Below are positions 1 to 12,358 of a DNA stretch of 64,000 nt, in pieces. Position 1 is the stretch's first letter; each line of letters begins with the position of its first letter. The notes under the pieces were generated by a model. The model did no database searches, was not told where the DNA came from, and saw only the letters and a list, made by a program, of their open reading frames with translations. The DNA is from Ceratodon purpureus (taxonomy: Eukaryota; Streptophyta; Bryopsida; Pseudoditrichales; Ditrichaceae), in the NCBI GenBank assembly GCA_014871385.1, contig CM026426.1, positions 66,312,716-66,376,715 on the forward strand. Reading direction: 5' to 3'. A program made the translations under genes and the position numbers.

Positions 1-1708
1 CGGTACGAGATCTCCAGGTGCACAGATCTTGCTGAGCGAAAGCAATTCGCGATCCAGTACTTCAAAGTCTACGGGAACAAGCCCGACAATTCGTGAGGGC
101 CTGCTACGCTACTTTTGGTTATGGTTTACCTGTGAATTGGCTTGTGGAAGCAATGTCCCGCATGGCGCTTTGACTAAAGAATCACCGCCGCAATCCTCTA
201 AGCTTGGGCCGGTGGCGACGAGCTGCCAAGTCGAAGGATTGTGCAAAATTATTGCACAATTGTTGTGCCGGAGCGCAGCACTGGTGAACCTCGATCTTGG
301 GGCATCCACTTCAGGTTCTTCATCTGCCTTTGCTTTATTCCACTTTGTAATATTCCACTTTCATTTCTAATTTGAGAGGATCTGTTTTGAGCCTTTATGT
401 TGTGTGCTTACATGTTTCTCGTTTTTTGTCTTTCATTTTCCACTCTGTAACGACGATGCTCTTTACTTTTAAGGTTTCGTGAAAGTGTTGTATTCGATGT
501 TTTTTGTTTCATCCTTTCATTGCCTCGTCCAGTCCGAACACATTTGGGATTGATTCCTACATAATCAAGATAAATATGCGGTAACAACTTCTCAACAAGT
601 CAGTTGATTAGGGATAAGATCAGAATTAACATCGTAGCATTGAATAAATTTGCGGACTGTTTTGTTGATTCGTGCAAGGTGCTGGGGGGTATGAACCGTG
701 AGACCACTTGATACCCGGATTGGGATTTATTTTTGAAATTTCTCAAAAGTAATACGGAACTTTCAGAAGTTCGTGTTGGCGGATTGGAAACTAGTTCTAT
801 TTTTTGCACATAATTAGAAAAGTTCAATTTGTAGAAAGAATCAAAAATTGTAGAGTCCACCACCCTCAGAGTCTTCAGTACTCATCTACTGAATGATACT
901 CAACCAATCCTTGCAATGTTTTTTAAAAAAAAAAAAAAAAAGATAACCACGAGCGTTTGCTTAATCATCTATGACTTCCGCCTTCATATCATTTCAGAAG
1001 AGTATTTCATTGTTTCCGATATTTGACGTCTTTGCAATCTGCTAAAAATGAGGGTGGAATTTTGTGAGCTCAAGACTAAAACATTGTCTCTGGTTTATGG
1101 GGAGTTTTCTTCAGAGGTGAATCTACGTACTGACCACGGACAATCAATTTATGAAGACCTACTTACCTCAATGTATGCTTCTTGTTTGGAAAGCAGCGGT
1201 AACTTGCAACAAAAGCACGCAGACTCAAGACTCACTTGCAAGCGCACAAGAGGACGAGTTAGCGGCAACAAAGGAGGTTGCTAAGACAGAAGCGCTTCTG
1301 AAGGAGACGGGGATGAAGCTTGACTCGGCCTTCTAGAAGTTGAGTGAGGAGGACAACGACGCCGCGGATGCACTTCATGCAGCTTATCTTGCAGCATCGA
1401 AGGAGGCAAAGCAACTTCTGCATGAGGGCGCTCTAGCTGCAGACTACGCAAACAAGGCCGCGGAGGTGAAGTCCTTGGCCATTGAATTTGATACTTTGCG
1501 AGCACTAGACGCCGCTTTTCAGGAGGAGGTGCAGAGGCTCGAGTCCACTTGCGCAACGCAGGGTGAAGCACACCACGCGGCAGTTGATTTGTTGACTCGT
1601 GCTCAAGCGAAGGTTGCTGATGGACGCCAGCAGTCACTCGGACTTTCTACACCGAGCCCATTACAGAATGCCATTGTGCTTTATGCAGCCACGCAGACAA
1701 GCGGGTAG
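1..1708 (+). pseudogene. Remnant of a coiled-coil gene of the same family as the 35-39 kb RING gene
   Basis: I do not recognise a named family. The first 93 bases read as protein in frame 1 (ending in FKVYGNKPDNS). The reading then continues one frame over (bases 90-177) with GYGLPVNWLVEAMSRMAL. That is close to a motif in the RING gene at 35.3 kb (HFARGLI..., PVNWTEF) and the gene at 13.5 kb (AVDWASF). A second piece at 1151-1708 is rich in Ala, Glu, Lys and Leu and looks like a long coiled coil, as in the RING gene. It is cut by one in-frame TAG at 1334-1336, with coding-like sequence on both sides in the same frame. The stretch 400-1040 is AT-rich and shows nothing coding. The frame change and the stop mark it as broken. 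Family membership is inferred from short motif similarity only. Confidence 0.4.
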
Positions 1709-3679
1709 TACATGTTACCGCAAAAACGGGAAATTCTGAGGACTTCAACGTTTTTAGCTACATTCACGCTGTTCATAGACCATAACCTTAAACTCTTCAA
1801 ATTTCAAACTTACATAATGCTTTCATTTAGGTGATACTGATGGATAAAGACTTTCCTGGGCCTTGAAGTTGCAGACTAACTCAATGTTTTCCTCTTGTAA
1901 ATAGAGTATCATTTCTTTATTTGAAGAGCTCTTGCGGAAGTTCTGAACCATACAAAATGTTGTATCAGGTGGTCATCTCTAAGTCTGCTATATTGTATAA
2001 ATTGCTTGGAGGTTTGTTGGTGAGCTTGTTATGTTTGTTAAGCTTGTTGGTTTCGTAGTAGATTTTGTGAACTTAGAACAATGTTCAAAAATTGTAGCAA
2101 GATGTTTGTGACCGCAGCCCAAGCATGCGATGCATTTAATATAAGCATGTCATTGCACACATTGTTATAATCTTTGCGGAAATTTGTATTCAAGGTTGTC
2201 AGCACGTAGTTTTGCTACTTATCTATACTCTTGCGGCTGCAACAATGAACACTGCATTTTTGTCGATAAATTAACAAGGCCAGATCAGTGGTGAAGCACC
2301 GACGTGTAACCCAAATATATGTTCCCGCCAATCTATTCCACTTAATCTATTCCATCTCTCAGGACAACAAGTTCTAAAATAATGTACACAACATCAAGTG
2401 GAGAATAGTTGTTTAATCGCGTTACCATCGCTACCGCACACAACACTTGGTACTCGCAGAATTTCATGAAGAACCTGATTGGCTGTGGTTCTAGTACCTG
2501 GGAGCAACAACAATGTCCCAAGCAAAGGTGGCACCCACCGTGCCAGCAAGGTTTTTGTACATTGTAAGTCCTTTCTCCGCCACAAACTTGCTGCCCCCCC
2601 TGATCTTCCACAGGGCCCCTTAGAGACTCGAAAACTTTTCTAATGTAAGTAAGATTTGATCACCTTCCTTGAATTCAAGCTTGCTCATCTAAAGTCATAA
2701 CTCAAAGAAGCCATATTATAGTATCTGTTAGTATGACAATCTATAAAACATATAGGTTCCTGCTACAAAGAACACTACTAAATTCTTGATTCAATCAATT
2801 GCAAATTGTCGTAATGTTACAAATATAAATTTTTGATCGATTCTCTACACTTTGGTATTTGAGAGGAAGTTATTTAGGAGGAGGTATATATATAAGTTCC
2901 TATAAAAATGTAAATATTGCAGCTTGTAGGCCTCCAAGGGTGACTTTACATTTCAATAAATGTTTCAAGATCATGAATATAAGTCCATTCAAATTTGCAG
3001 CCACTAAATTTGTACAATTTAGGTATTTTGTGTATTAATAACATCATCATATAACAGGTCAGTTCTAATTTAGCCATCATTTATTGTATAGCCATTATTT
3101 ATGAATATGAATCATGGTTTGTTGAAAATAATTAGAATTGAAGCCAAATGATAAAGACAATTGTAGGTATACATTTATTGTTTCAACAACATGCGACCTA
3201 GACATAGGCACAGGCTTTCTTGAAAAATAGGTATACACCAAAGCCTCATTTAAGATACTCCGAATTTGATTTGCTACTTGCATTTTTATGCCTTTGTAAT
3301 TTTTTCCTTTCTATGCATAGTAATGGAGTATTTCTAAACAATCTATAACATTTAGAGCTCTTTGAGACTACATTGTAAGCAACACTACTTAGCCCACTAT
3401 CTTAAGCTTCTAGATCTTTGGTATATTCTAATGTTTTTACTTCACATAGCTTTTACCGGTAGCTTTTTAATGACACAATTTCCAAGACATTTGTAGTTAT
3501 GATGCAAAAGTTATAGATTTTAAAGGAATCTGCTTTAAATTTAAACACCTAGTAATCTATCAGAGTATTCCGTTTTTTGCCTAAGTTGCTTGTCATTCAC
3601 AAGGGCAAAGAGTAACAAGACTGATTTCAAAAAGATGGCAGTTGCAAAAGAATAAGTCCAATATTTTTTCATCCATATA
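1709..3679. other. AT-rich gene-free stretch
   Basis: No convincing coding frame on either strand. Bases 2500-2630 hold a short GC-richer patch with GTGCCA-containing words that resembles part of the element at 4.5-5.0 kb. Otherwise it is plain AT-rich sequence. Confidence 0.5.
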
Positions 3680-4520
3680 CATTGTTCATGGCTTTTATTT
3701 GATAACACTCTTCATCCAATAAACCATTGTCATCTAAAAGGGTTGTTTTCATTCATCCAAAAAATCATCCAAAAGACATTTATCATCTACAACTCACTTT
3801 GCATCGAAAAAACTTTTTCCATCTACATAGAATTTTACATCCAATCTTCATTTTTCATCCAAAATTAACATATCTCATCTAGTATTTATAATGTGGCAGA
3901 ATGTCCATCTACATGACCTACTATTACCATAGCAACCCTTAGAAATTGTGCGGGAATATTTCATTTGTGCTTCAAAACATTCTACAAAATTGAGCTTCAC
4001 TCCAATTTAAATACAATTTTTGGTACTTCTTTTGTCAATTGACAAGAAAATATTTGATGTTTGGATTTTCAATTGGACATGTTTAAATTCCCCTTTTGCT
4101 AGTATTAGATTTGGAGAATGGAATGCATTTTCAGCACAACCCCTTTGACAAAATCAAGGATATTTTTCCCTTCCCACGTCCTTATAGGGCACAAACTTTG
4201 TGAGTGGATGTCTAACTCCTACACCAATAGGAACCAATGACCCTCCATAAATCAAATGTATTTTTATTGTATACTTTTAGAAATCAAAACTAGGTATTTT
4301 AATGAAATAATGTCGTAACAAACTTTTACAGTGAGTTCAAACCTTATAACCTTCGAATCCGTATGGTCGAATCAGCTCTATTTTAAAATACACCTTTGTA
4401 CAAGGTAGGTACAAGATCCTACATTTACATATTCCATTCTAGGTCTAAATTTAAAAATCAGTAATCTGCTATTAGTGGAAGTTTGTTTTTTGTGGTTTTG
4501 GCTCCAAAAACGTCATGAAT
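3680..4520 (+). repeat. Dispersed repeat, copy 1 (diverged)
   Basis: This AT-rich stretch shares many words in the same order and orientation with 6960-7700. Examples are CATCCA-rich runs at the start, a block with GCATTTTCAGCACA followed by TTGACAAAATCA, then ACTTTGTGAG, and a TTTTGGCT-CAAAAAC block near the end. The copies are clearly diverged and differ in length (about 840 against 740 bases), so this is an old interspersed element of unknown class. No protein is encoded. Confidence 0.5.
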
Positions 4521-4541
4521 CTTTCATTAGGTGAAAATTCA

Positions 4542-4962
4542 GGTCACAAAAAGGCCTTACGAAATGGCATGTGAGAAAAAAAAACAGGGTGCCCGAGCAC
4601 TTTTCACGGGGCACCGACGGTGCCACCGTGGTGCCAGCAATGCCTGAGCGAGGGGCCGAACCAATGACCTTCGGCTCCAACGTGTGTCGGGCGTTGCTAC
4701 AATGGCATGTTGACAGCACTCCTCTCCGCTAGGCACACCTCCCAAGCCGGCCTGCTTGTGTCAATAGGGATATTCGGCATTGTATTAAGGAAAGGGCCCA
4801 CACTTTAGTATAGTTTAAATATTCAACCATTCCCCCTTAGCCAAATGAGCGCCACCGAGCACTCCTCTCAAGTATGCGGGCAACAATTCTGCCAGCAGCA
4901 GAGGGGCCTTTGGGCAGCCGGTTTACCTAACCCGGGTTGCCTTAGAGGGCCTTTTTGTGACC
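4542..4962. mobile_element. Small inverted-repeat element (MITE-like)
   Basis: A perfect 15-bp inverted repeat, GGTCACAAAAAGGCC, stands at 4542-4556 and again inverted at 4948-4962, enclosing about 420 bases that are GC-richer than the surrounding AT-rich DNA. No open reading frame of note lies inside. I see no clear target-site duplication, so the class is open. The interior also holds words like an RNA polymerase III B box on the minus strand (GGTTCGGCCCC), so a tRNA-derived SINE is an alternative reading. Confidence 0.4.
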
Positions 4963-5699
4963 CCATTTTGCACGTAATGAGGGGTTAACATCTTTGTAAT
5001 TAGCCAAAGCCATATGAAATAGAATTGATTGATTACTTTAGAAATCATATGAATCTATATACATATATTATATAAATATCCATAATTACATCTCTATATC
5101 CTCAATCATAGAATTTTTAAATATTTGTGTTTGGAAATTTTTACTTTGTAAATATTTTTGCAATCAAATTCTAACTCATGTAATGCTAATTTTATTATTA
5201 ACTAATTTAATTATTTGAGTGCCATGCTTTTCAATTTAGAATATGGCATCTTAAGAATTTGTATCCATAAAGGTATCTTCTCATAATCACCATGTCTTTG
5301 TTCTACTTCTAAAGAATACATGAAGCAAAGACTAATAATGTTTGTGGATCATCTATTCCAAGATCTTTCATCCACTTCTTCCTTCCAAATAACTGGACAT
5401 TCCTTGAGGGTATTAGATTACAAAATTTGAAACCACTCAATGCACATGCCATTCATGAATAGCAAATAATTCAAAAAATACAATACGCTCCCGCATAGCA
5501 TTCTTTACACTTCTAAATCTCTACAATGTTTAACTGAATTGATAAAACGTGGTTCATAGATCTAAATATTCTTTGCTTTCCATTTTTCCAATTTTTAGGC
5601 ATTCATACTTGGAAACTCAAAATTCTTCCTATTATTTTTTCTTCATTTTCATTTGGGGGTGAGGGTTGAACAGAGGTGTAAGGTAACTTACATTGATAG

Positions 5700-6420
5700 A
5701 TGGATGAATGAAATCTTCTAATCACATTGGACAGTGTGTAAGCAGAGGATGAAAGGAGTCAGACAACTCCCAGCTGAGGATAGATGGACCGGAGTCAGAC
5801 AACTCCAGATTGAGAACATGTGCACTGGAGTTAAACAGCTCTATATTTAGTGCATTGGAGTCAGACCACTCGAAGATTGAGAACATGTGTACAAGAGTTA
5901 GACAACTCAAGATGAGGTACACTAGAATTAGACTACTGATAGTAGTGAATTAGCTTTACTCTAAATATAGAAGTAAAGATAGTAGTGGATTATCTTTACT
6001 CCAGATATATGAGTAAAGAAGATGGAAAGATCTAGAAGAGTCTCTGTGTTGAAGAGATAGAAGAACCTAGAAGGATTTGTGGATTACCTTTACTCCAGAT
6101 ATAGGAGTAAAAGAGATAGAATGATCTATGAATAGGCTAGACTCTGGGACATAGCCGAAGATAGACTGTAGTTCCTTTTGGGAAGGAACTCATATATAAA
6201 GGCTCGAGGGTGAGATGGTGAGACACTTCTCTGGTAATCACTTCTCTATGGTTGGATGGTGAGCCTTCAGTCAATATATTTTGATCTTTGTAGTTCTATT
6301 GAGTTTTTATCTTTCCTTTGTCTTATTTGTCTTTTTGTTTGAGAGTTGGTGGCAAACCTGTTGGGAGGTTTGTTACAAGAGGGATTGTCAAAGGGGTGGG
6401 CATTGGGTCAAACATGGAGG
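5700..6420 (+). mobile_element. LTR-like stretch, possible solo LTR (fossil)
   Basis: Bases 5740-5935 hold degenerate tandem units of roughly 35-40 bases built on GGAGTCAGACAACTC. They are followed by three copies of a unit containing GGATTA-CTTTACTCCAGATATA. A TATA-like box (CATATATAAAGG) lies near 6190 and a T-rich stretch follows. Internal tandem enhancer-like repeats, a TATA box and a U5-like tail are the usual make-up of a plant LTR. No second copy was found in the window, so ends and family are unknown and the call is tentative. Confidence 0.25.
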
Positions 6421-6959
6421 AAACATGAGTGGACAAGCAAAGTACAAGGTCAAATAAGGAGGAATGGGGTCCTGTAGAGGAGATTTTAAGAGGGTAAAAG
6501 GGTGCTTTGATATCTACGTCGCACTATTTTGAAGTGGAATCAATGTTCTAGAATCTTGTGAACTATATTTTTAGGTTTAGATTTAAGAATCTAGATTAGT
6601 TGTAGAATTAAGTGTGCAAACATGGCAACTTGGGAGATATACATGGATGGATTGGGAGGAGATAGGGGTGGACAATATTGAGCATAGAGCAGACGTGAAG
6701 ATTATTGGGGTGGAGGCATTCCTCTATGGATAGTCATCGTAGAGCACTAGACTTTGATGGTTGCAAAGGGTCACAACCTCCTTTGGATGAAGTATGCAAG
6801 CGGCACAAAACAAAAGTAGTTGATTTCTAAGCACGCATATCCACATTAAATCTCACCTTGCAGCATTAGGACTACGGGAAGATGGTGCTTCTTATAGTGG
6901 GGCTAATTAGAAAACATTTCAACATGGTCTTCCAATGATAGATATAGTGCTTCAAGTTG

Positions 6960-7700
6960 ATAGCACCAAGTTAATAAAAATACATCCACATAATCTATTT
7001 CATCCATGTAGTTTTTTCATCCAAAACATTTTTCACGTATTGTATCATTTCATCCAGATCACCTATGTCATCCAAAGTGTATGACTTGGCGGGGAGTCCA
7101 TCCCTACAACCCTTTATTTTGGAAATTGCCCGTCTAAAATTCAATGAAATTTATTTTGTCAACTTCAAAAAATTCTCAAAATTTGATTTTAACTTCAATT
7201 GTGTTGAAATTGTTTTGTGTTATACTTCTCAACATATCTACCGTTTGGAATTTTTCTTGGACACCTTTAGATTACCCTTTTGGTAGTTTCTATTTTGAAG
7301 ACTATAAGGCAATTTCAGCACACAGCCTTTCACAAAATCACATATTTTTCTACTTTGAAAGCCCGTATGAGGCTCAAAATTTGTGAGCTTATACCTTAAT
7401 TTCATACCTACATGAATTGATAATCCTCTTAAAATCACATGTATTAACAAATTATACTTATTGGACATCAATGTGTACTTTAAGGCAATAACCAAAAAAA
7501 CTTTTATAGTGACTTCAAACCTTATAATCAATACGGTGGATTGTGCTCAAATTTGGTATACACCTTTAGGAATATGATAGATACAACATCCTACGGTTAC
7601 ATATTCAATATAAAGTATAAATTTTGAAAACAATATGTTTCCATCAGTAAAGGTATGTTTTTGGCAGTTTTGGCTTCAAAAACACCAAGGGCCTTTAGGG
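6960..7700 (+). repeat. Dispersed repeat, copy 2 (diverged)
   Basis: Second copy of the AT-rich repeat at 3680-4520, in the same orientation and about 3.2 kb further on. It shares the CATCCA-rich start, the TTTCAGCACA block, the AATTTGTGAG block and the TTTTGGCTTCAAAAAC block. Small open frames inside are not conserved between the copies, so I do not treat them as genes. Confidence 0.5.
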
Positions 7701-8211
7701 GTTAACTATTTTGAAGGTAGTGGAAAAGGCAAGCTTCCACATCTCATAATTGTTGTTGGTTACAAGATACATTGCAAAGCCCTTTTATATAAAGTTTTAT
7801 TTCCAAATATATACATTTCTGTGGAAAGTGTAAGATATACCTTTGTGAAAGCCATTAACGTCTGATAGTAATTTTCACATAGGAATTTCTCTTTTTGGAA
7901 CAATATTATGACTACAACATTTTTAATGTTGACTAACTTCTTCAAGATATTTTCTTAGCATGATGTATCTTTCAACATTATTGTTACTTTTAATCATTCA
8001 ATTTAAATTGCAATCATTTATGCTCTAAGTCTTCCCTTATTAATATTATTTTATAATTTGAAGATTTTAAAAAATAAATCATCTTCATATTTCAATTTTA
8101 ATTTCACTCACATTTCACATCTATATTTTATATTTTTTGGAATTTTCATTACTAATATATAAAATTTTATTATTATTTTAGTTTGCTTTGGAAATAACAG
8201 AAAGAGTAAAC

Positions 8212-8513
8212 TATAAGGATTCTCTTATGCAGTGAACTAAAGCAATGTGTATAAACATTGGTCAATGTTAGTTGATTATGACCACATGAATTTTGTAGCT
8301 GTTGGTGCATGTGGCAATGATCTCAATTCAAAATCCATTTTTAGAATTTGAATTTTACAATATCTTGATGCTTGTATAATCCTAATGACACTAACAGGAA
8401 GGGTGTCCTCTGCCACTAAAAAGAGTACCAAAATATGGACTTTTCCTTTTGAAACTCTATAATTTACACTAAAATGGACATAATCTAGTTCACCGCAGAA
8501 AAGAACCCTTATA
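8212..8513. mobile_element. MITE-like element with 28-bp terminal inverted repeats
   Basis: The left end (8212-8239, starting TATAAGGATTCTC) and the inverted right end (8486-8513) match at 24 of 28 positions. Shared words are TATAAGG at the tip and GTGAACTA at the inner end. The element is about 302 bases, AT-rich and non-coding, the usual shape of a non-autonomous DNA transposon. No clear target duplication is visible. Confidence 0.5.
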
Positions 8514-10550
8514 CTTTCATCAATTTTTTACAAGATAATAAAACATCTATTTTAACAGATTCACTTTAGTGACTTGATGTATAATGAACTATGATTTTGC
8601 TAGCATAATTGAACATAATGTTGTATATTGTGATTTATGTTGGAACATATGTGCACTATATGGTATTCAGATTGTATTGTGAAACTGGATTTGTGAATTG
8701 CATAGCATAGTAGATTGTAAACAATTATATATCTGACATCCAAATGTGGCTAGTTGCAAACTGAGATTGTTCCCAGGGAAGGCGTATTGAAGACTTTTCT
8801 GAATGAAGCTACTACAATTGATCGACATCAGGTACACATCCATGAAAATTTTATTTTTTTATTATTCCAAGTATTCATGAATTGAAGTAGCAAAACTTGT
8901 TAATTGAATTTTATGTTGTAAGCTATGAATCCTGAGCAAAAGTAAATCAATATGATTTCTTTTATGTTATTTAAACAAATGAAGTAAAATTTACTGAATA
9001 CCACAAAATTCTTCAAACTGAATAATCAAGATTATTTCTTAGTTTCTAGATTTTATAAATAATATTATACTCTAATTTTTTGTTGACATGATGATTTTCT
9101 TATTACAGAATTTCCAAATTTTAATTACTAATTAATAATTCAATTAATATCGTTATTCAATATCCTTATGTTACATGGAAAAGAAAAAGGAGAAAGATAT
9201 ACTGTATGTGAATAAAGTTGAAATGCAACACGAATTTTCTGTAGAAGACGTTTTTTATTTTCACACTAAGCGTTAATTTTTTTAGAATAATGATTATAAA
9301 AATTATAAAACAAATCCTTGTACAAATTTATGATTTTTCAAATTAGGTATTTGGATGCATATACACAATGTTGTACTGTCGTTTTCATTTTCAAATCTGG
9401 AGAAGAAACAAGAAAAAATCCATGAAAAAATAATATTTATTGGAGAAATAATATCTAACTGAGAAATGAAATTACAAATAAATTAACACTAAGTGAAAAA
9501 ATGTCTTAAAATGTACTTTCTTCATCTATCAAAGGTATATGCGCCACATATTATACAACAAAACTGCCCATAATGCAATTTATAATCTTTTTAATGATAC
9601 TTGATAATAATCTTTTTAAAACTAACATCAAAAAGCCTCCTACAAGTTTGCTACCAAGTTTTACAATACTTCACAATAATGAACTAAAAATACAATGGTG
9701 AGTTACAAAGACTTGTTTTATCATCTAAACATCCCTAAATACAATCATAGAGCAACAATTCTTTGGTCTATGCTCAATCATCTAACCATAGAATCAGAAC
9801 AAATTGCAAGATTTTAGCCTCTCAACTTAGAGAACAAGTTTTTTTGAATCCATTTCAGAATTGAAAATTCAATTGACTTTAATTCTAAAAAAATAAAATC
9901 CCAAATTTGTTGTACTTGCGGCCAGTATTTAAATAACTCCATTTGGCCGTGTAATGTTAGCCTCCAGATAAGCTCTCGTCCCAGATTGTGTCATCTAGGA
10001 GTATTCAAGCAGATTCATAAGTCGTGACGATGCTCACAGGGCCATCACGTACAGCAAACCAGCACACTCTTTTCTAAAATTCCTTGTCAACGATATTTCC
10101 CTGTCGTATATGTTCAATGCTATCAAATGCACATTGCCGAATCCCATAGCGAAACAAGTTCATTATATGCAAACCTTGGTCCAAATAAGCTTACCACAAC
10201 CTCCAAAAGATAATCCACTTCCACATCATCCAGTCCCCTCTCTCCGTGTTTCCTGATATTGTGTCTTCTACTATTCGACGTATATGATTTTGTCTAGCAG
10301 CGCACATTGGATCAACACCGGTGACAAAAACACACAGTGCGCGGACCTACTAAACTTCGGTGTCGCATGGTCTATTCCGCTGGAATCTTAGACTTAATCA
10401 TCTCGAAGTGAACTCCGGATCTCCCCTGTGCAACTGCAGTTCCAAGATGCTCTGGGTAGAGGACCCAGACGTCCTTTGACTGTCGAATAGGATCCCGCGC
10501 CGTAAATGGTACACCTTAGTCGCGCTATTTAACACTCCTAAAAGGGTTCA
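8514..10550. other. AT-rich gene-free stretch
   Basis: AT content stays high to about 9.9 kb and then falls. No supported gene, RNA gene or repeat structure was seen. Confidence 0.4.
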
Positions 10551-11900
10551 TAACTACGCCATCGGCCGGTGGTGAAGAAAGTCTCTTATTACACCACAGC
10601 CCTTGATCCGATGGCATGACAACAACGGATTCCATTCACATATTTGAAATATGCTTCTTGACTATTTCTCGGCATCAAGTTTTGTTGCCGATTGCCATCA
10701 GGTTTTGTTGCCGATTGCATCAGTAAGCCTCTTTGGTTTCCTTTTCATACGAGCCAGTTTCTGTTTCAAAATGACGGCTGCTTCCGCGAGAGCCTTCGGG
10801 TCTTTCTCCTTTCTGGATGCTTGGCCATCCCACCTGCATGTCACCATTCACTACTAGCGAGGGTGACGTTCCCCACTCCGTCCCTGACGTTCTTCACTCT
10901 CTGGACTTTCTGGACTTGGAAGTGGGCTGGTTTCCTTGGCGAAGGGTTCACTGGACCGGATTTTCTGGCACCTCTGCAGTTGCAACCAATCAGTGAGCAA
11001 GGTAATTTCGGATTTACAGAATGGTATTCTACAGGGGATTGTCAGGGGCTTTTCCAGTCCACGTAGATTTACGTGGGATTTGCACTTCGCTGACTCTGAG
11101 TCCAGATCCCCGAGTTGAACGACGAGGTTGGAGTGGCATCTCGGTTTTAGGGTAATTATTTCATTTTGCGAATTTCTGGACTAAGTGAGACACGGAAGGG
11201 TTATTTACAGAGCGGTTGCCAGTTTTACTCATGTAAATCCCTGTGTCTCCGATCGGGACTAAGTACATGTGATTCTAAAAATGGTGCAGAGTGATTTAGT
11301 CTTCGGCTAGAAAATCCCTTTTTACTACATTCAGAGGTATGTGCCCATTGTTTTCATAGTGTTAGCTGTTCGATAGTAAGGCAGATTCCTCAAATATAGA
11401 CTTACAGTTTTTAGGATTAGAACGTAGAGATCAAGACTCTACTGCACCAAGTCCGGTCTGTTTCTTGTGTATATCAAGTCTGCTGCTTCTCATATATCGT
11501 GTCCCAAAAAAATAGTTCACTTGAGTAGCAATTGAGACAATGTGGATCTGACACCCACGCTAATGTCCACTGATATCCTACAAGACTGTATAAGTTTCTC
11601 CTATACATTTTTGATATCATCCTCTGCCTTCCGTCATTTCCAAAACCGGTACCTAGTCAATGGCAGCCCCCATCGACATAATCGATGTTCCTACCTAACC
11701 GTTACATCCTAAACAGAAATGCAAAAACATTGTGGAAAAAGAGACCAATGTGTCGGTGCGTATGAAGTCCATCGCTTGGCTATGGCCGCCCTGTCACAGT
11801 CCATCCAGCGGACCTTTCGTCTCTCCTCCGTCTTGTACACCTTCGCTGTCCCCATTCACAGTCCTTGTCACTGGCCTTTGCTGACGTCGTTGCTGTCCAT
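10551..11900 (+). other. Mixed-composition stretch with weak coding traces
   Basis: GC content rises here. Overlapping frames on the plus strand between 10.65 and 11.1 kb have some protein-like character (for example SKVISDLQNGILQGIVRGF), and a short word is duplicated (TTTTGTTGCCGATTGC at about 10.68 and 10.70 kb). No frame is long, has splice sites I trust or matches a family I know. It could be the eroded end of a transposon. Confidence 0.2.
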
Positions 11901-11928
11901 GTAAATCCTGCGCGGCCCTTGTGACGTC

Positions 11929-12153
11929 GTGGCTGATACGGTACAGACAGAAAATGCAAATTCACTTAGTATCGTAGAATGTGTCTGTGAAATTATCAAA
12001 GGAGAAATGGGATACATGGACAACCCAAACATGGAGCAAAGACAAAATGAACTGCGCCTCAGATATAGAAAGCGCTTGAATTTACCCGTATCAATCTCTA
12101 GAGGCATCCGCTTGAAACGCAGTGGAGAGAATGGCGTATGCTCCGGTGCCTGA
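11929..12153 (+). CDS. Possible exon, unknown protein
   Basis: An open frame of 74 codons reads well as protein (for example SIVECVCEIIKGEMGYMDN, then a basic Arg-rich stretch). It is the most protein-like of the overlapping frames here. It could be an exon, as a polypyrimidine/AG acceptor-like site (GGTACAG) lies near 11947, but no partner exon was found. Function unknown. Confidence 0.25.
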   Translation: MADTVQTENANSLSIVECVCEIIKGEMGYMDNPNMEQRQNELRLRYRKRLNLPVSISRGIRLKRSGENGVCSGA

Positions 12154-12358
12154 ACCCCACGTGTAATTGCTTCCAAACCTGCATTGCAAGCGTTATCCGG
12201 GGAACGCTCAGTGCTAGAAGAATTCGATATAGTTCGGTTCGGGACATTCTCTCGTCTGAGAATGTTGGGGGGGGGGATATGGATCCTCTGCAAGCGAAGT
12301 GGCATTTAGTTTACTACAACCCGAACAACAAGCAGAATTTTTGAATAAGTTACAGTGT

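Noticed and set aside
4600-4760. Possible tRNA or tRNA-derived SINE (A-box and B-box-like words on the minus strand)
   Set aside because: The boxes are about 58 bases apart, the rest does not fold as a tRNA, and inverted repeats at 4542/4962 explain the block as a MITE-like element just as well.
10651-11118. Overlapping plus-strand frames
   Set aside because: Frames overlap, none has a domain or consistent splice sites; kept only as weak coding traces.
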